A stretch of 64,000 nt of DNA from Symbiodinium natans (GCA_905221605.1 CAJNDS010002079.1:2100501-2164500), one strand, 5' to 3'; shown: positions 53,063-63,321, counted from the first letter of the stretch. Notes: a model not told the origin generated them from the letters alone. Numbers and translations are program-made.

Positions 53063-53807
53063 CAGGCGAGGGAGGGGTTTAGGGTTTGGGGTTTAGGGTT
53101 TAGGGTTTGGGGTTTGGGGTTTAGGGTTTGGGGTTTAGGGTTTAGGGTTTAGGGTTTAGGGTTCGGGGTTCGGGGTTCGGGGTTCAGGGTGGTTTAGGGT
53201 TTAAGGTTTAGGGCTTCAAGGGTTTAGGAAGTTTAAGGCTTTAGGGCTTTGAAGGAGTTTAGCTTAGGGTGTTGAGGGTTTTGGGGGTTTGGAATTCAGG
53301 CTTGTAGGGTTTGCAGGGTTTGTAGGGTTCAGGGTTTACAGGGTTTTCAGGGCTTACAGGGTTTTAAGAGTTTAGGGTGCCGATTGAGGGCAAGGATCCT
53401 TTTCGGGAATACGTTACGCCGGCTTGGAAGGAAGGAGAAGTTGCATGAAGCCGACGAAGGCCTCGTCTTGTTCACTCACAAGAATGACAAGTAGACGACG
53501 AGAGTGCATGGCCGAACACCATACCTGAAAGCACATCTGTACGGGGTGTATGGGGGTCGATCGATGGGTTGGAGGGTCTAGCTGCCACGTGAAAAGTCCT
53601 GAAGACGAGGGTTCTTAGTACACAAGGGGTACTGAACCCCGTGTCGGGCGTATGACGTCATACTCTGCAGAAGGCAGGAAGGCCCATCAAGAACCAGCTT
53701 GTAATCTAAACTAAACTCCATAGTCCCCTGAACACCAAGTGCAACAGCTAAACCTTCAACCCTAGACCCTAAACCCTAAACCCTAAACCCTAGGTTCCAA
53801 TCCGAAG

Positions 53808-53879
53808 GCCCAAGTTCAAAGCTGTTTGCGGGTGGACAGGAGTCCCTCCGGCGAGGAGGTGGACCTCCTGAAGTGCAAG
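53808..53879 (+). CDS. Lectin-like exon (SCLRVDRSPSGEEVDLLKC)
   Basis: ATCCGAAG acceptor, 24 codons in phase 0, donor AAG|GCTGCT (GC). SCLRVDRSPSGEEVDLLKCK has the CL...G..V.L..C spacing of a ricin repeat. CCCTAAA precedes and TTTAGGG follows. Confidence 0.65.
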
Positions 53880-53945
53880 GCTGCTTTTGGGGGTTTAGGG
53901 TTTAGGGTTTAGGGTTTAGGGTTTAGGTTTAGGGTTTAGGGTTTA

Positions 53946-54086
53946 GAAGTTCAGAGTACTTAGTAACCAAGTATAAGTGTAGTTATAAGCAAACTCACTT
54001 ATATGCCCCTTAAGTACCCCAATAGGATTATAGTTGGGTTATAAGTACAGTTATACTTTGGTTACTAAGCACCATGAACCTCCAAG
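53946..54086 (+). mobile_element. Family B element, copy B8
   Basis: AGAAGTTCAGAGTACTTAGT at the left and TGGTTACTAAGCACCATGAA followed by CCTCCAAG at the right; central ATAAGTGTAGTTATAAGC shared with B1. Confidence 0.8.
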
Positions 54087-55196
54087 TAAGGTTTTTTGGG
54101 TACAGGGGTTTATGGGTTTCGGGGATTAAGGCTTTGGGTTCAGGGTTCTGGGGTTTTGCGGTTTTGGAGTTTAGCGTTTGCTGTTGTCTTGGCTTCGAGA
54201 AGTCAATATTTCAATATTTGGGAATTAGAATTTTGGGTTGATGTTTTTGATGAAACCCTAAACCCTTAACCCTAAACCCAGAAGTTAACCCGACGGGGAT
54301 GCATGACTCAAGGGCTCACCCTGCCATAGCTGGGCTGCTAGAATCCGAAAGCCAGTGAACAAGCCAGAGATTTGAATCCCTAAGCCCTACACCCGAAACC
54401 CTGAAACCTAAACCCAAAAACCAACCCCAAAACATAAACCCTCAAGCAACAAACCCTAAACTCTGAACCCCAACACCTAAACCCTAAAACGCTGTGGCTG
54501 GAGAGAGCGGAAGGATCTTATGCGGCATAAAAAGAAGCCCTAAAAACCTAAACCTAAAGCGCACCCCAAATTACAGGTTCAATATTGGGGGCTCTAAACC
54601 ACAATGTACTCCATTTTCGGGCACACAGCTTCTGACCTTAGCCTTAGGCTGATCCTCCAAGCATTTGTGAATCACAGACCCACAGGCCCTGGCCCGAGTC
54701 TCTTACTCCCTTAGCGGGTGCAGGGTTTGGACGTGCACGCCAGGACATACATCGGATGCAATGGCGCTTCGAGGGCAAAGGCGCCCACAAGCCCTTTCGA
54801 GGGTCCCAGACACCAAACCCTTTTCACCCTAAACCCTAAACCCAAAGAGCGAGCTTCATCAAGCCCAAACGATATCATGTTAAGACCAGTTACAGCTACA
54901 GCTACCCTACATCTATCCCTTCTATCCCCTTTTTTATCTACCCATCAACCTCCTCCATGTTCATCCGAAACCACTCAACCCACTCGACCCTGAACCCATA
55001 GCTGCCAATATCGAAAAAGCCCCTTCGCACGTTCCCGCACCTCGGTGCCCTAAACCCTAAACCCTAAACCCTAAACCCTAAACCCTAAACCCTAAACCCT
55101 AAACCCTAAACCCTAAACCCTAAACCCTAAACCCTAAACCCTAAACCCTAAACCCTAACCCCTACTCCGGAGCCCTAAGCCACTGGAAGCCCTAAG
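54087..55196. other. Intron-like region
   Basis: Unique sequence (54230-54360, 54590-54990) with C-rich drift and a CCCTAAA array (55050-55158). No supported exon. Confidence 0.5.
55050..55158 (-). repeat. CCCTAAA array
   Basis: About 15 units directly upstream of the next lectin-like exon. Confidence 0.96.
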
Positions 55197-55259
55197 TCCA
55201 TCCGCGGCGGAGGTACCCTCAGCGGACCCGATGGCGACCTTTGCGTCGACAACATGCAG
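55197..55259 (+). CDS. Lectin-like exon (GTLSGPDGDLCVDNMQ)
   Basis: CCCTAAG acceptor, open GC-rich frame SIRGGGTLSGPDGDLCVDNM. The G-x-L-x6-LCVD pattern closely resembles the GxIxxxxxxLCLD start of a GalNAc-T lectin repeat. TTTAGGG follows at 55315. Confidence 0.65.
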
Positions 55260-55498
55260 AGGACCGAACTTTGGTGGCTCTGTTTTTGCCAGAAGGCTTT
55301 AGGCGTTAGGGCTTAGGGTTTAGGGTTTAGGGTTTAGGGTTTAGGGTTTAGCTCGTCTTTCGTCAGGGGGCTGGGGCAGGGTTGCTGGGGTTTAGGGTTC
55401 AGGGTTTGGGGTCTAGGGTTAAGGAGGCGGTGGGGTCATTGGACTTGTCGGTGTACCAGTCCAGGAGTGTTTTGCGAGATGTTGGTCTTGCGGGGTTC

Positions 55499-55594
55499 AC
55501 CCTAAACCCTAAACCCTAAACCCTAAACCCTAAACCCTAAACCCTAAACCCTAAACCCTAAACCCTAAACCCTAAACCCTAAACCCTAAACCCA
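55499..55594 (-). repeat. CCCTAAA array
   Basis: About 13 perfect units. Confidence 0.96.
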
Positions 55595-56387
55595 GGGTCA
55601 CAGGCTCTTACGTTGATAGGCGGCCGTCAGCCGACATGATGTGATCAGACCCTGCTTGCCGGCGTTGGGTTCATGGTGGTTATTGAAGGGAATTACTGTT
55701 TAGGGACTTGGCCCTAAACCCTAAAACCCTAAACCCGAAACCCTAAACCCTAAACCCTAAACCCTAAACCCTTCACGCTAAAGGCCAAAGAGTCCTTACC
55801 AAGTGTAGGTTCCACTGATGAAGATGAAACCCCACTAAACTAAAGCCTAGGTTAGGGTTTGAGGGTTTAGGGGTTTGGAGTTTGGGGTTTAGGTGTTTCG
55901 GGGTTTAGGGTTTAGGAGTTTAGGGGTATAGGGGTGTAGGAGTTCAGGGTTTAGGGGTTTAGGTTTTAGGATTTAGGGTTTAGGGTTTGGGCATCAAGGC
56001 TGAAACCCGACGTCCTAAGACCCTGCGTAGCAAAGTGCCGAGGCATTGACGTCGTATCAGAGTTTAGACTATTTGAATCGGGTTCCTAAACCCTAAACCC
56101 TAAACTTTGAGGCTTGTAACAATGTAGGCCGTGCCCCAACACCTGTCAGAACTCGGGCATCGGGTTTAAGGGCATGGCTGGGGTTGAATAGTGATCAGAA
56201 CCCTAAACCCTAATCCCCAAACCCTTAACCCTAAACCCTAAACCCTAAACCCTAAACCCTAAACCCTAAACCCTAAACCCTAAACCCTAAAGAATGCTTT
56301 TGGGGTCCTCCGGGCTTCCACCACTTGAAATCATGGATATACTACTCTCCAAGAAGGGAAGCGAAGTCTTGAGGGTTTTTACGGTTT

Positions 56388-56556
56388 GCGGTTTAGGGTT
56401 TGGGGTTTAGGGTTTGGTGTTTAGGGTTTGGGGTTTAAGGGTTTGGGGTTTAGGGTTTGGGGTTTAGGGTTTGGGGTTTAGGGTTTGGGGTTTAGGGTTT
56501 GGGGTTTAGGGTTTGGGGTTTAGGGTTTGGGGTTTAGGGTTTGGGGTTTAGGGTGG
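56388..56556 (+). repeat. Alternating TTTGGGG / TTTAGGG dimer array
   Basis: About twelve strict 14-base dimers GGGTTTGGGGTTTA. A higher-order unit amplified from two heptamer variants. Confidence 0.93.
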
Positions 56557-57003
56557 TTGAAAAAGCCCCCGAATGGGCCTGCCCCATCAATAGCCTACAA
56601 AGCCCTACGCCCCTCTCAGCTCCCGAGGCTCCCCTGAACCCTAAGCCCGAGATTCAACCCTAGCCCTAAACCCCAAACCCGAAACCCTAAACCCAAACCC
56701 TACACCCAAAGCTCCCAAGACCCAAACGCCTGTAGCTCAAACCCCAAAACCCTAAGCCCCAAACACCTCAAACTGAAACCCTTGACCACCGACAAATCCC
56801 AAACCCTCTAAACCCTAAACTTGAACCCTAAGCCCTAAACCATAGACCTCTCCCGTCTCTCCCCCTCTGAACCCTAAACCCTAAACCCTAAACCCTAAAC
56901 CCTAAACCCTAAACCCTCAACCCACCCCAAAAAAAGAGTACACTCACCAACAGGAGCTCCGGCCCGCCCGGTCTTTACGGCACCTCGGAATGAACTCAGA
57001 GAG

Positions 57004-57032
57004 CTAGGATGCCCAGTAGTACCCTTATTCCC

Positions 57033-57063
<31 letters not shown>

Positions 57064-57139
57064 GGGTTGGGTTCCCTGATAAACCCCTTTAAGCAAAGAA
57101 AAATGCACCCTTTTAAGCCTAGGTTACTGGGCAGCCTAG
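57004..57139 (+). mobile_element. Family A element, copy A7
   Basis: CTAGGATGCCCAGTAG and TTACTGGGCAGCCTAG are inverted ends, flanked on both sides by AGAG. The interior includes a poly-T/poly-G tract absent in A6. Confidence 0.87.
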
Positions 57140-57231
57140 AGAGAGCCCACTACGCCCCTGATTGAAAAACAAGGGGGGGAGGGGGAGGGGGGTTCCTCGA
57201 GTCACATGAAGGACCCCGTAACTGGGAGGTT

Positions 57232-57350
57232 TAGGGTTTAGGGTTTAGGGTTTAGGGTTTAGGGTTTAGGGTTTAGGGTTTAGGGTTTAGGGTTTAGGGT
57301 TTCGGGTTTCGGGTTTCGGGTTTAGGGTTTAGGGTTTAGGGTTTAGGGTT
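57232..57350 (+). repeat. TTTAGGG array with TTTCGGG patch
   Basis: Ten TTTAGGG units, then three TTTCGGG units, then TTTAGGG again. Confidence 0.95.
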
Positions 57351-58224
57351 TAGTCCGGGGATGTTTCAGGTGTACGGTGGGTAGGTGTTCCATCTAAAGA
57401 AGAAGATGTGTTTGATCTCGGGAGTAGCTCGGGAGTTGCTTAGGAGTGGCTCGGGAGAGATTTTCTCGGGAGTGGCTCGGAAGCTCTACAGGCGAAGGAT
57501 GGGAGCAAGTCGTGAGGTGTTGGAACCTGGAAAGGTTTCAAGCGTACGAACAGGTTCGGCTTTACATGGGCCAGCGGCACCCACGGGGCAACTTTCAACA
57601 GTCAAGGCGCTGAGTCGAGATAGAGTTATTATACAGTTTATAACTATAGAATTTAGGGCTACTAGGGTTTGGGGCTTAAGGCTACTGCGGTTTAGGGTTT
57701 AGGGTCTAGGGTTTAGTAGGGTTTAGTTAGGGTTTAGTGTTTAGTATTTAAGGTTGAGGGTTTTCGGCTATCATTTTAGTACTAAGGGTTTCAACCCTTA
57801 CGTACTAAACCCAAAACCCTAAACCCTAGACTAGATCCTAAACCCGAACCCTAACATGCATACATGCATGCATGCATACATACATACGGCGGGGCTGGGC
57901 GCAGGACCGGGACTCGGGGAGGGGCACCTTTCGCAAACCTGGAGTCCGAGCTGCAATTGTTTTTGTGTACAGGTGTCCCTTTTCATTGTCTCTTTCAACC
58001 TCTTCAAAGTTTCAAAGTAAAAACAGGGACACCCACCCGGAAACAGTGCCAAAAAGTTTACCACTTCCATACTAGGTAATTTCAACCGCCGTCGGAGGCC
58101 GAACCGTGTGGCGAGGCCCGGGGAGTTGCTATATGGGAGAGGGGGAAGAGGACGGGCCAGTTACCTGCATGTATCCCTCTCCCATCCCGCAGCGGTTGAA
58201 AACTCGGCCACCACCCAGCCCTGC

Positions 58225-58400
58225 CGCTCCCGAGGCACTCCCGAAACACAGGCACTCCCGAAGCACTTCCGAGGCACTCCCGAAGCACTCCCGAAGCACT
58301 CCCGAGGCACTCCCGAAGCACTCCCAAAAAACCTCCCAAGCAATTTCGAGGAAAAGCACTCCCGAAACTCCCAACCGAGGCACTCCCGAGACTCCGAGGC
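58225..58400 (+). repeat. GAAGCACTCCC tandem repeat
   Basis: Roughly twelve imperfect 11-12-base units with GAGGCACTCCC variants. Open frames across it on both strands are repeat artefacts. Confidence 0.85.
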
Positions 58401-58937
58401 ACCTCCCCCCCCCTACCTACCCACCTACCTACCTACCTACGCGTTGGGGTGGATTGCGGCGCAGGTTGGGACGCAGATGGGTGGGGCGCAGGACGCAGAG
58501 TGGGGCTTGGAGCGCAAATTGGGGACGCAGATGGGTGGGGCCTGGGGGCCGGCGCAGGTTGGGGACGCAGACGGCGCAGGTTGGGGACGGATGGGGATGG
58601 GTGGGGCTGGGGGGTTGGGGTGCAGGTTTTGGGGCGGTGAGGCTCAAAAGAAGCCAACGCCAAGTAGTTTTGGGCCCCCCACCCCCCACCCCCCTCCCCC
58701 TTCCCCCTCCCCCCGCCGCCCCTCCCGCCCCTCCCCCTCCCCTCCCCCCCCCACAACATAAATGTGAAAACCGCACTCATCATCATTTGACATGGCCAAA
58801 ACGATACCACATTCTTAAAACGTTATCTCTGCGCTGCGCCATTGTACAAGGTAGATTTGAGAGTGATTGCTTATTCCTACTGTAATGCATATAAACTTCT
58901 TACCTGGCCACCGACATTCTTATCTGGCTGATTTCAG

Positions 58938-58995
58938 CGGCATTGAGACACTGAGCCTGGACCAGTTGTCTCTCCCGAACAAGCATCCATGCACC
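58938..58995 (+). CDS. Lectin-like segment (LSLDQLSLPNKHPC)
   Basis: GATTTCAG acceptor and frame GIETLSLDQLSLPNKHPCTK. NKHP also occurs in the lectin-like exons at 49401 and 59791, suggesting the same repeat type. Borders are weak. Confidence 0.4.
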
Positions 58996-59165
58996 AAAGA
59001 CAACAAACCCTTTTTGCACGGCTCTCCAAAGTAAACAACCCCTAATCTTACGACTATTTCATACTCAAAAACCCTCTATCTTACGAAGACGGAACACCTG
59101 CCGACCGTACACCTGAAACTTCCTCGGATTTAGGGCAGTAAAGTCTGGAGGTCTAAGAATCCTAA

Positions 59166-59256
59166 ATTGGGATGTTCCCCCTTATACTAACAGTCCTTGT
59201 CAGGGGCCCTGTAGTCCCTATGAAGGACTGTGGGTGTAAGGGGGAACATCCCAAAT
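59166..59256. mobile_element. Family C element, copy C3 (near-perfect palindrome)
   Basis: ATTGGGATGTTCCCCCTTAT and TAAGGGGGAACATCCCAAAT are almost exact inverted repeats extending about 33 bases each, leaving a short core. The best preserved copy of the family. Confidence 0.88.
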
Positions 59257-59305
59257 CCCATGTATAATTCATGTCGCATTCAAGAATATGTCTATATATA
59301 TATAT

Positions 59306-59384
59306 ATGTGTATGTATGTATGTATGTATGTATGTATGTATGTATGTATGTATGTATGTATGTATGTATGTATGTATGTATGTA
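59306..59384. repeat. ATGT tetranucleotide array
   Basis: About 19 units of GTAT/ATGT after a TATATATA run. Tyr/Val/Cys/Met-rich frames here are artefacts. Confidence 0.96.
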
Positions 59385-59790
59385 TATGCTACCCACCCCC
59401 ACCCCCCACCCCCAACGGATCTGCCCTTGTCAGTGCAAAAATGTTCGATAAAAGACACCCTAAACCTCTCCAGGCCTAAAGACCATAAATGTTACAGCAA
59501 AGTTAAGCTGGTGTATGTTGGCGTCCACAACAAAAAACACCTTCAAGATGGCGCCTCGATCAGCACGCCGCTCAATGCAAAGCCCCAGTGATGCTTCAGG
59601 AGGTTAGACTAGTCATGCCTATAAGGTGTCGGAGAGTTTGTGGGCGGGTAAAGCTAAACCTTAAAGCCTCAAACTTCAGCAACGGGTCAGCAGGCTTCTG
59701 CATGACACGTTGATAGAGAATTTAGGGTTTGGGGTTTAGGGTTTGGGATTTGAGGTTTAGGGTTTAGGGTTTAGGGTTTTTGGTCCGGAG

Positions 59791-59870
59791 AACAAGCACC
59801 CCCGAGGCTGTCATGGGGGGCTGACTCAACACTGGCAGCTGGATCGCGACTTGGCCGTCTCACATTCAAG
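59791..59870 (+). CDS. Lectin-like exon (GCHGGLTQHWQLDRD)
   Basis: GGTCCGGAG acceptor, frame NKHPRGCHGGLTQHWQLDRD then LAVSHS, ending AAG|GAGGTT (GA). CHGG-x-x-Q-x-WQLD is the classic CxGxxxQxW ricin motif of GalNAc-T lectin domains. Confidence 0.68.
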
Positions 59871-61620
59871 GAGGTTTTTCTGGGTTGCTGTTGGGCAACT
59901 CCAATTACAATAATACTATTGTTACCAGCTGAAAATTCCTTGTTTGGGGGACGAGATTCTACAGAATTTCGCCCCGATGTCACCTTGAGTGCACCCGGAA
60001 AAAGGGAAAGTTCGTAGTTTCTAGCTTCGCAGGAGATTCACTGGGCTTGAAAATTGCGCGCAGACGAAGTTGCATATTCCAAAGCCTAAGTCCCTGTCCC
60101 CCAAATTCTGGACCCTAAGCAGCACTGAGCCCTTCCTAAACCCTAATTAAACCCTCTAAACCCTTAACCCTAAACCCTAAACCCAAACCCTCTTAACCCT
60201 GAACCCTAAACCCCCACCCCCCTGAGGCGAGGACAAGCTGCGAAGTGGTCAAGGTGGAGTCTTTGGTTTAGGGTTTAGGGTTGAGGGTTGAGGGTTGAGG
60301 GTTGTAGGGTTTAGGGTTTAGGCTTCAGGGGTGTGGGGTGTGGGGTGGGGGAGGTATAAGGTTTAGGTTTTCGGGTTCAGCAACTCATGTACTAGCTTTT
60401 GATAGTCCAGCTGTTTCATCATGTGACACAGAAGTACCCACACACACACACCCAGAGAATCCCAGAACATTAACCAAACATAAAATTACTCAATCCACAA
60501 ACCCTAGCCCTATAATCTAGGGCCCTACACCCAAACTTTTCCCGACACAAAGTGAAAATGGAAGAGAGGAAGGGCGGCGGGCGGGTGGGGGGGGGGGGGG
60601 GGGGGGGAGGGGCAGGGGGAGGAGAAGGGAAGGGCAGGGGAGGGGCGGGGGGGGGGGGGAAGGGACAGGGGGGAAGGGGCAGGGGAGGGTGGACCGAAAT
60701 TTGAAACAAACCCTAAATCCTAACGCCTAAACCCTGAACCCTGAACCCTGAACTCCTGAGGACGTCAATCGAGGTAAGGGTTCTGGGTTGGCCCAAGCTG
60801 TCGTCGTTTGGTGTCCAGGCGTCTTCGGAGATGGCATCTGCCTGGGGCATCGGCCCTGGCATTGGTTTAGGGTATAGGGTATAGGGTTTAGGGTTTAGGG
60901 TTTAGGGTTTAAGGTCCAGGGTTTCAACCCTGAACCTGCAAACCCCTAAGCTCCCAAACCTCTGAACCCCTAAACCTCGAAGCCCTGTTGCCCGCCACCA
61001 CCCTCTCCCACCCACAATGAACACAGCCCAAACCCATGTAGACACCCCAAAGCACATTTAGGGTTTAGGGTTTAGGGTTTAGGGTTTAGGGTTTAGGGTT
61101 TAGGGTTTAGGGTTTAGGGTTTCGGGTAGCACAAGAACAACTTGGAGTAACTTTCCCGCTTGGCACATCTGCTCTGAGATGCCGAGAGTGGTTGGGTGTT
61201 TGGGCACACTGGTTCGTCCTGTCGGCCGCGAGAATCTGGTTGACTCCTAAGACCTTAAACCCTAAGCCCAAAAGCCCTAAACCCTAAACCCTAAGCCCTA
61301 AACCCCTAGGAGCTGACGAGTATAGGCTCTAGCCACACTCTTGCGTATCGGCTGACCAGTCCGGCGCCTTTCTGCCTGGAAGAGCCTGTGCATGCTCCGA
61401 GGGGTTTAAGGGTTTAGGGTTTAGGGTTTACGGATTTAGATGCCGACGAGTGGCGTGTTGTAAGTTGGTGCCAGAATATTAGATATTCACGGCAGCAAGA
61501 ATTACATATCAATATAACACCAGTTTGTGAACAAATATGTCAATATAAGAAAAGTCTCGTCGAGTTTCTTGCTCGGCCCCGTCCTTCGCACAGTTCACCG
61601 CAGCAGCTGTGGACACAGCC
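59871..61620. other. Intron-like region and 5' flank of the next gene
   Basis: C-rich (60130-60220) and G-rich (60265-60330, 60870-60910, 61059-61124) telomere-like text and a poly-G/GGGGA tract (60585-60690). A short GC-rich frame at about 60812-60860 (VFGDGICLGHRPWHW) may be another lectin piece. From 61450 the sequence is AT-richer, up to the start codon. Confidence 0.5.
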
Positions 61621-62632
61621 ATGGCTGTGCGGCGGAAGCCCGCAGGAAGGAACACGTCGGCACAGGCAAAGGCAAAGAAGGACGCAGGCGTGAAGCCAAT
61701 GAAGCGCTTTGCGACTCGTGCGCCCAAGAAAACTGCAAAGCAGAAGCCTGCAAAGGCGCAAAAAGCAGGGGCGAAGTCTACTGGGGCGACGAAGGTGGTA
61801 CAAGTCAGCGTTCGACTGGCGACGACTGGGGATATGATGGGTTCGGCAGCTTTGCTGCCGAAAGACACCCTCAGCACAATTCAAGAACACCTTGGTATCA
61901 GCCAGAAGTTCAGTTTGCAGTTCTCTCTGAACGGCGTGTTCCTGCCGGGTGCCACCACTGTGGCCAAGGCGAAGTTGAAGGATGGGATGGTCTTGGATGC
62001 TGTGAAGCAGATAGGACGACTGACTCTCTTGGAGCAGCAAGGAAAGGCCCTCTTGGAGCACAAGGGCAAGACGAGGTACACAGGAGAAGTCGAGTGTCAC
62101 GGTTGCGGCCGCAAGCATCAGAGGCTTGGTAGCCCCTTTAGCCGTTTTTTGGGGGTTCTGGGTTCCCTTATAAAGTAGCCAACCAAACAAAGGGGGGCCT
62201 TCTAAGATGGTTCCTGGGCTACCAAGGAGGGAAACCTGCTTGCTCCTCTTCTACAAGAGGCCCCCAGGCTCACGTCCCGCCTGGCGCGGCGTCTACCGGT
62301 CTCCAGGCTGCTCGCATGCCGACTGGGATGGAAAGCCATGGTGTAGTTACTGCACCACACTCGTCGCGAAGGATGCTTCCTCAGCCAATAGTTGAACTTT
62401 AAGCCTCTTGGGCTCCCTTAATTTAGTAAGAACCATAAAGTTTAACCTTTTTCCCCTCGGTTCTTGGAGAAGTAAGGATGGATGTGTGGTTCCCTCATGC
62501 ATGCGGTGCGCCAAGGTGGACTATGGCAAAGTTCTTGACCGGAAGGTCCCCTTTTTCTGCACACCGGCCATGAAGAGGATCGGCGAAGGGCCGAGGTACA
62601 AAGATTGCAAAGGCAGGATCGTGAACTGGTAG
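61621..62632 (+). CDS. Basic-tail, ubiquitin-like, Cys-cluster protein, complete 3-exon gene, 266 aa
   Basis: Exons 61621-62120, 62227-62371 and 62477-62632 total 801 bases with no internal stop. Start: ACAGCCATGG context. Residues 1-58 are Lys/Ala/Arg/Pro-rich (MAVRRKPAGRNTSAQAKAKK), like a histone H1-type tail. Residues about 59-130 look like a ubiquitin fold (VQVSVRLATTGDM, LNGVFLPGATT, KLKDGMVLDAV). From residue 159 there are eleven Cys plus His residues in CxxC-type pairs (ECHGCGRKHQRETC, PGCSHADWDGKPWCSYC, DGCVVPSCMRC, FFC, YKDC), a probable zinc-binding module. Both introns are GA-AG. The role could be nuclear or nucleic-acid linked, by inference only. Without splicing, the frame would stop at 62178, so the two short introns matter. 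Confidence 0.87.
62121..62226 (+). mobile_element. Intron 1 of the Cys-cluster gene: family A introner (A1)
   Basis: CTTGGTAGCCC and GGGCTACCAAG are perfect 11-base inverted ends; GAGG is duplicated at both sides (62121, 62227). 106 bases, GA donor from the target, AG from the element. No telomere units, so it is a young or clean copy. Confidence 0.93.
62372..62476 (+). mobile_element. Intron 2 of the Cys-cluster gene: introner-like
   Basis: GGAT is duplicated (62371, 62476). Internal arms GTTGAACTTTAA and TAAAGTTTAACC are inverted. 105 bases, GA...AG. Removal restores VAKDGCVVPSCMRC. Confidence 0.82.
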
Positions 62633-63257
62633 ATGCTCAGGCTGCTATTTGCTTAAGAATCCCCAAAAAAGTCAAGAATCATAATCCTTGAGCGCATATT
62701 GGCCAAATAAGGAAGAAAAGTATGTATGTTGGGTGCTTCTTAAGCAAAAAGTAGCTGGTGCTTGTGCGTCAGAACTCGCCAAACGATGGGTCTCAGTCGC
62801 CTGTCCTGCCGCCCGCCTAAGCCCAGAAAAACACGCTGAGCCTGAGCAGAAGCTGTGCGCAAGAAAGCCCCGGGCCCTTTAAACCCCAAACCCTAATCCT
62901 CCAAGCCTTAAGCCTGTAGCCGAACCTTCTCCAAAGAGAAAGAACCCCTAGGAATTATTAATTGCCTTGTCCACCCAGTCGCCGCCACTGCTGTACTAGG
63001 CCCCCCTCAAACCTTGAGACTCTAAGCCCTTTAGAAACCCCAAGGCAACTTCACCTTGAATTTGTGTTTCGAGAACTACTAAAAGGTGAGAGTATACATG
63101 GCTCCTTATAAATAGTGGTGAGAGTTACGGGTTCAGGGTTAGGGCTTTGACTTTGTGTTGTTTTTGGGATACTGCCGTATATTCCTAAACCCCAAACCCT
63201 AAAACCCTATAACCCTAAACCCTAAACTCTATGTACTTCGCATGGAAACTCCCCCAG
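62633..63257. other. 3' flank of the Cys-cluster gene
   Basis: Mostly unique, AT-richer sequence to about 63130, then C-rich telomere-like text. No terminator-like or recognised polyadenylation signal. Confidence 0.5.
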
Positions 63258-63319
63258 GTTCGAACCGTCCGTGATGCTGGCGCCGTGTGCAGCAGAGGAG
63301 ACGTGGATGCAGTTCGGGC
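63258..63319 (+). CDS. Lectin-like exon (VMLAPCAAEETWMQFGP)
   Basis: CTCCCCCAG acceptor, frame FEPSVMLAPCAAEETWMQFG. V-x-L-x-PC-x6-W-x-F fits the second half of a ricin repeat. Another frame is also open. If real, the Cys-cluster gene lies between lectin exons. Confidence 0.5.
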
Positions 63320-63321
63320 CC

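Larger units (their letters stand above)
55260..58937. other. Repeat-rich region without a confident exon
   Basis: CCCTAAA arrays (55499-55594, 56230-56292), a TTTGGGG/TTTAGGG dimer array (56388-56556), element A7, a TTTAGGG array (57232-57350), GGGAGTGGCTC repeats (about 57420-57480), tandem GAAGCACTCCC repeats (58225-58400), GCGCAGGTTGGGGACGCAGA repeats (58455-58600) and a CCCTCCCC tract (58672-58752). Confidence 0.55.

Noticed and set aside
58106-58885. Overlapping long frames on both strands
   Set aside because: The region is tandem GAAGCACTCCC and GGTTGGGGACGCAGA repeats plus a CCCTCCCC tract; the peptides are low-complexity and lack a domain.
62176-62395. Apparent ends of the Cys-cluster protein at 62178 and 62395
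   Set aside because: Both stops lie in introner introns; joining the three exons gives an uninterrupted 266-residue frame.
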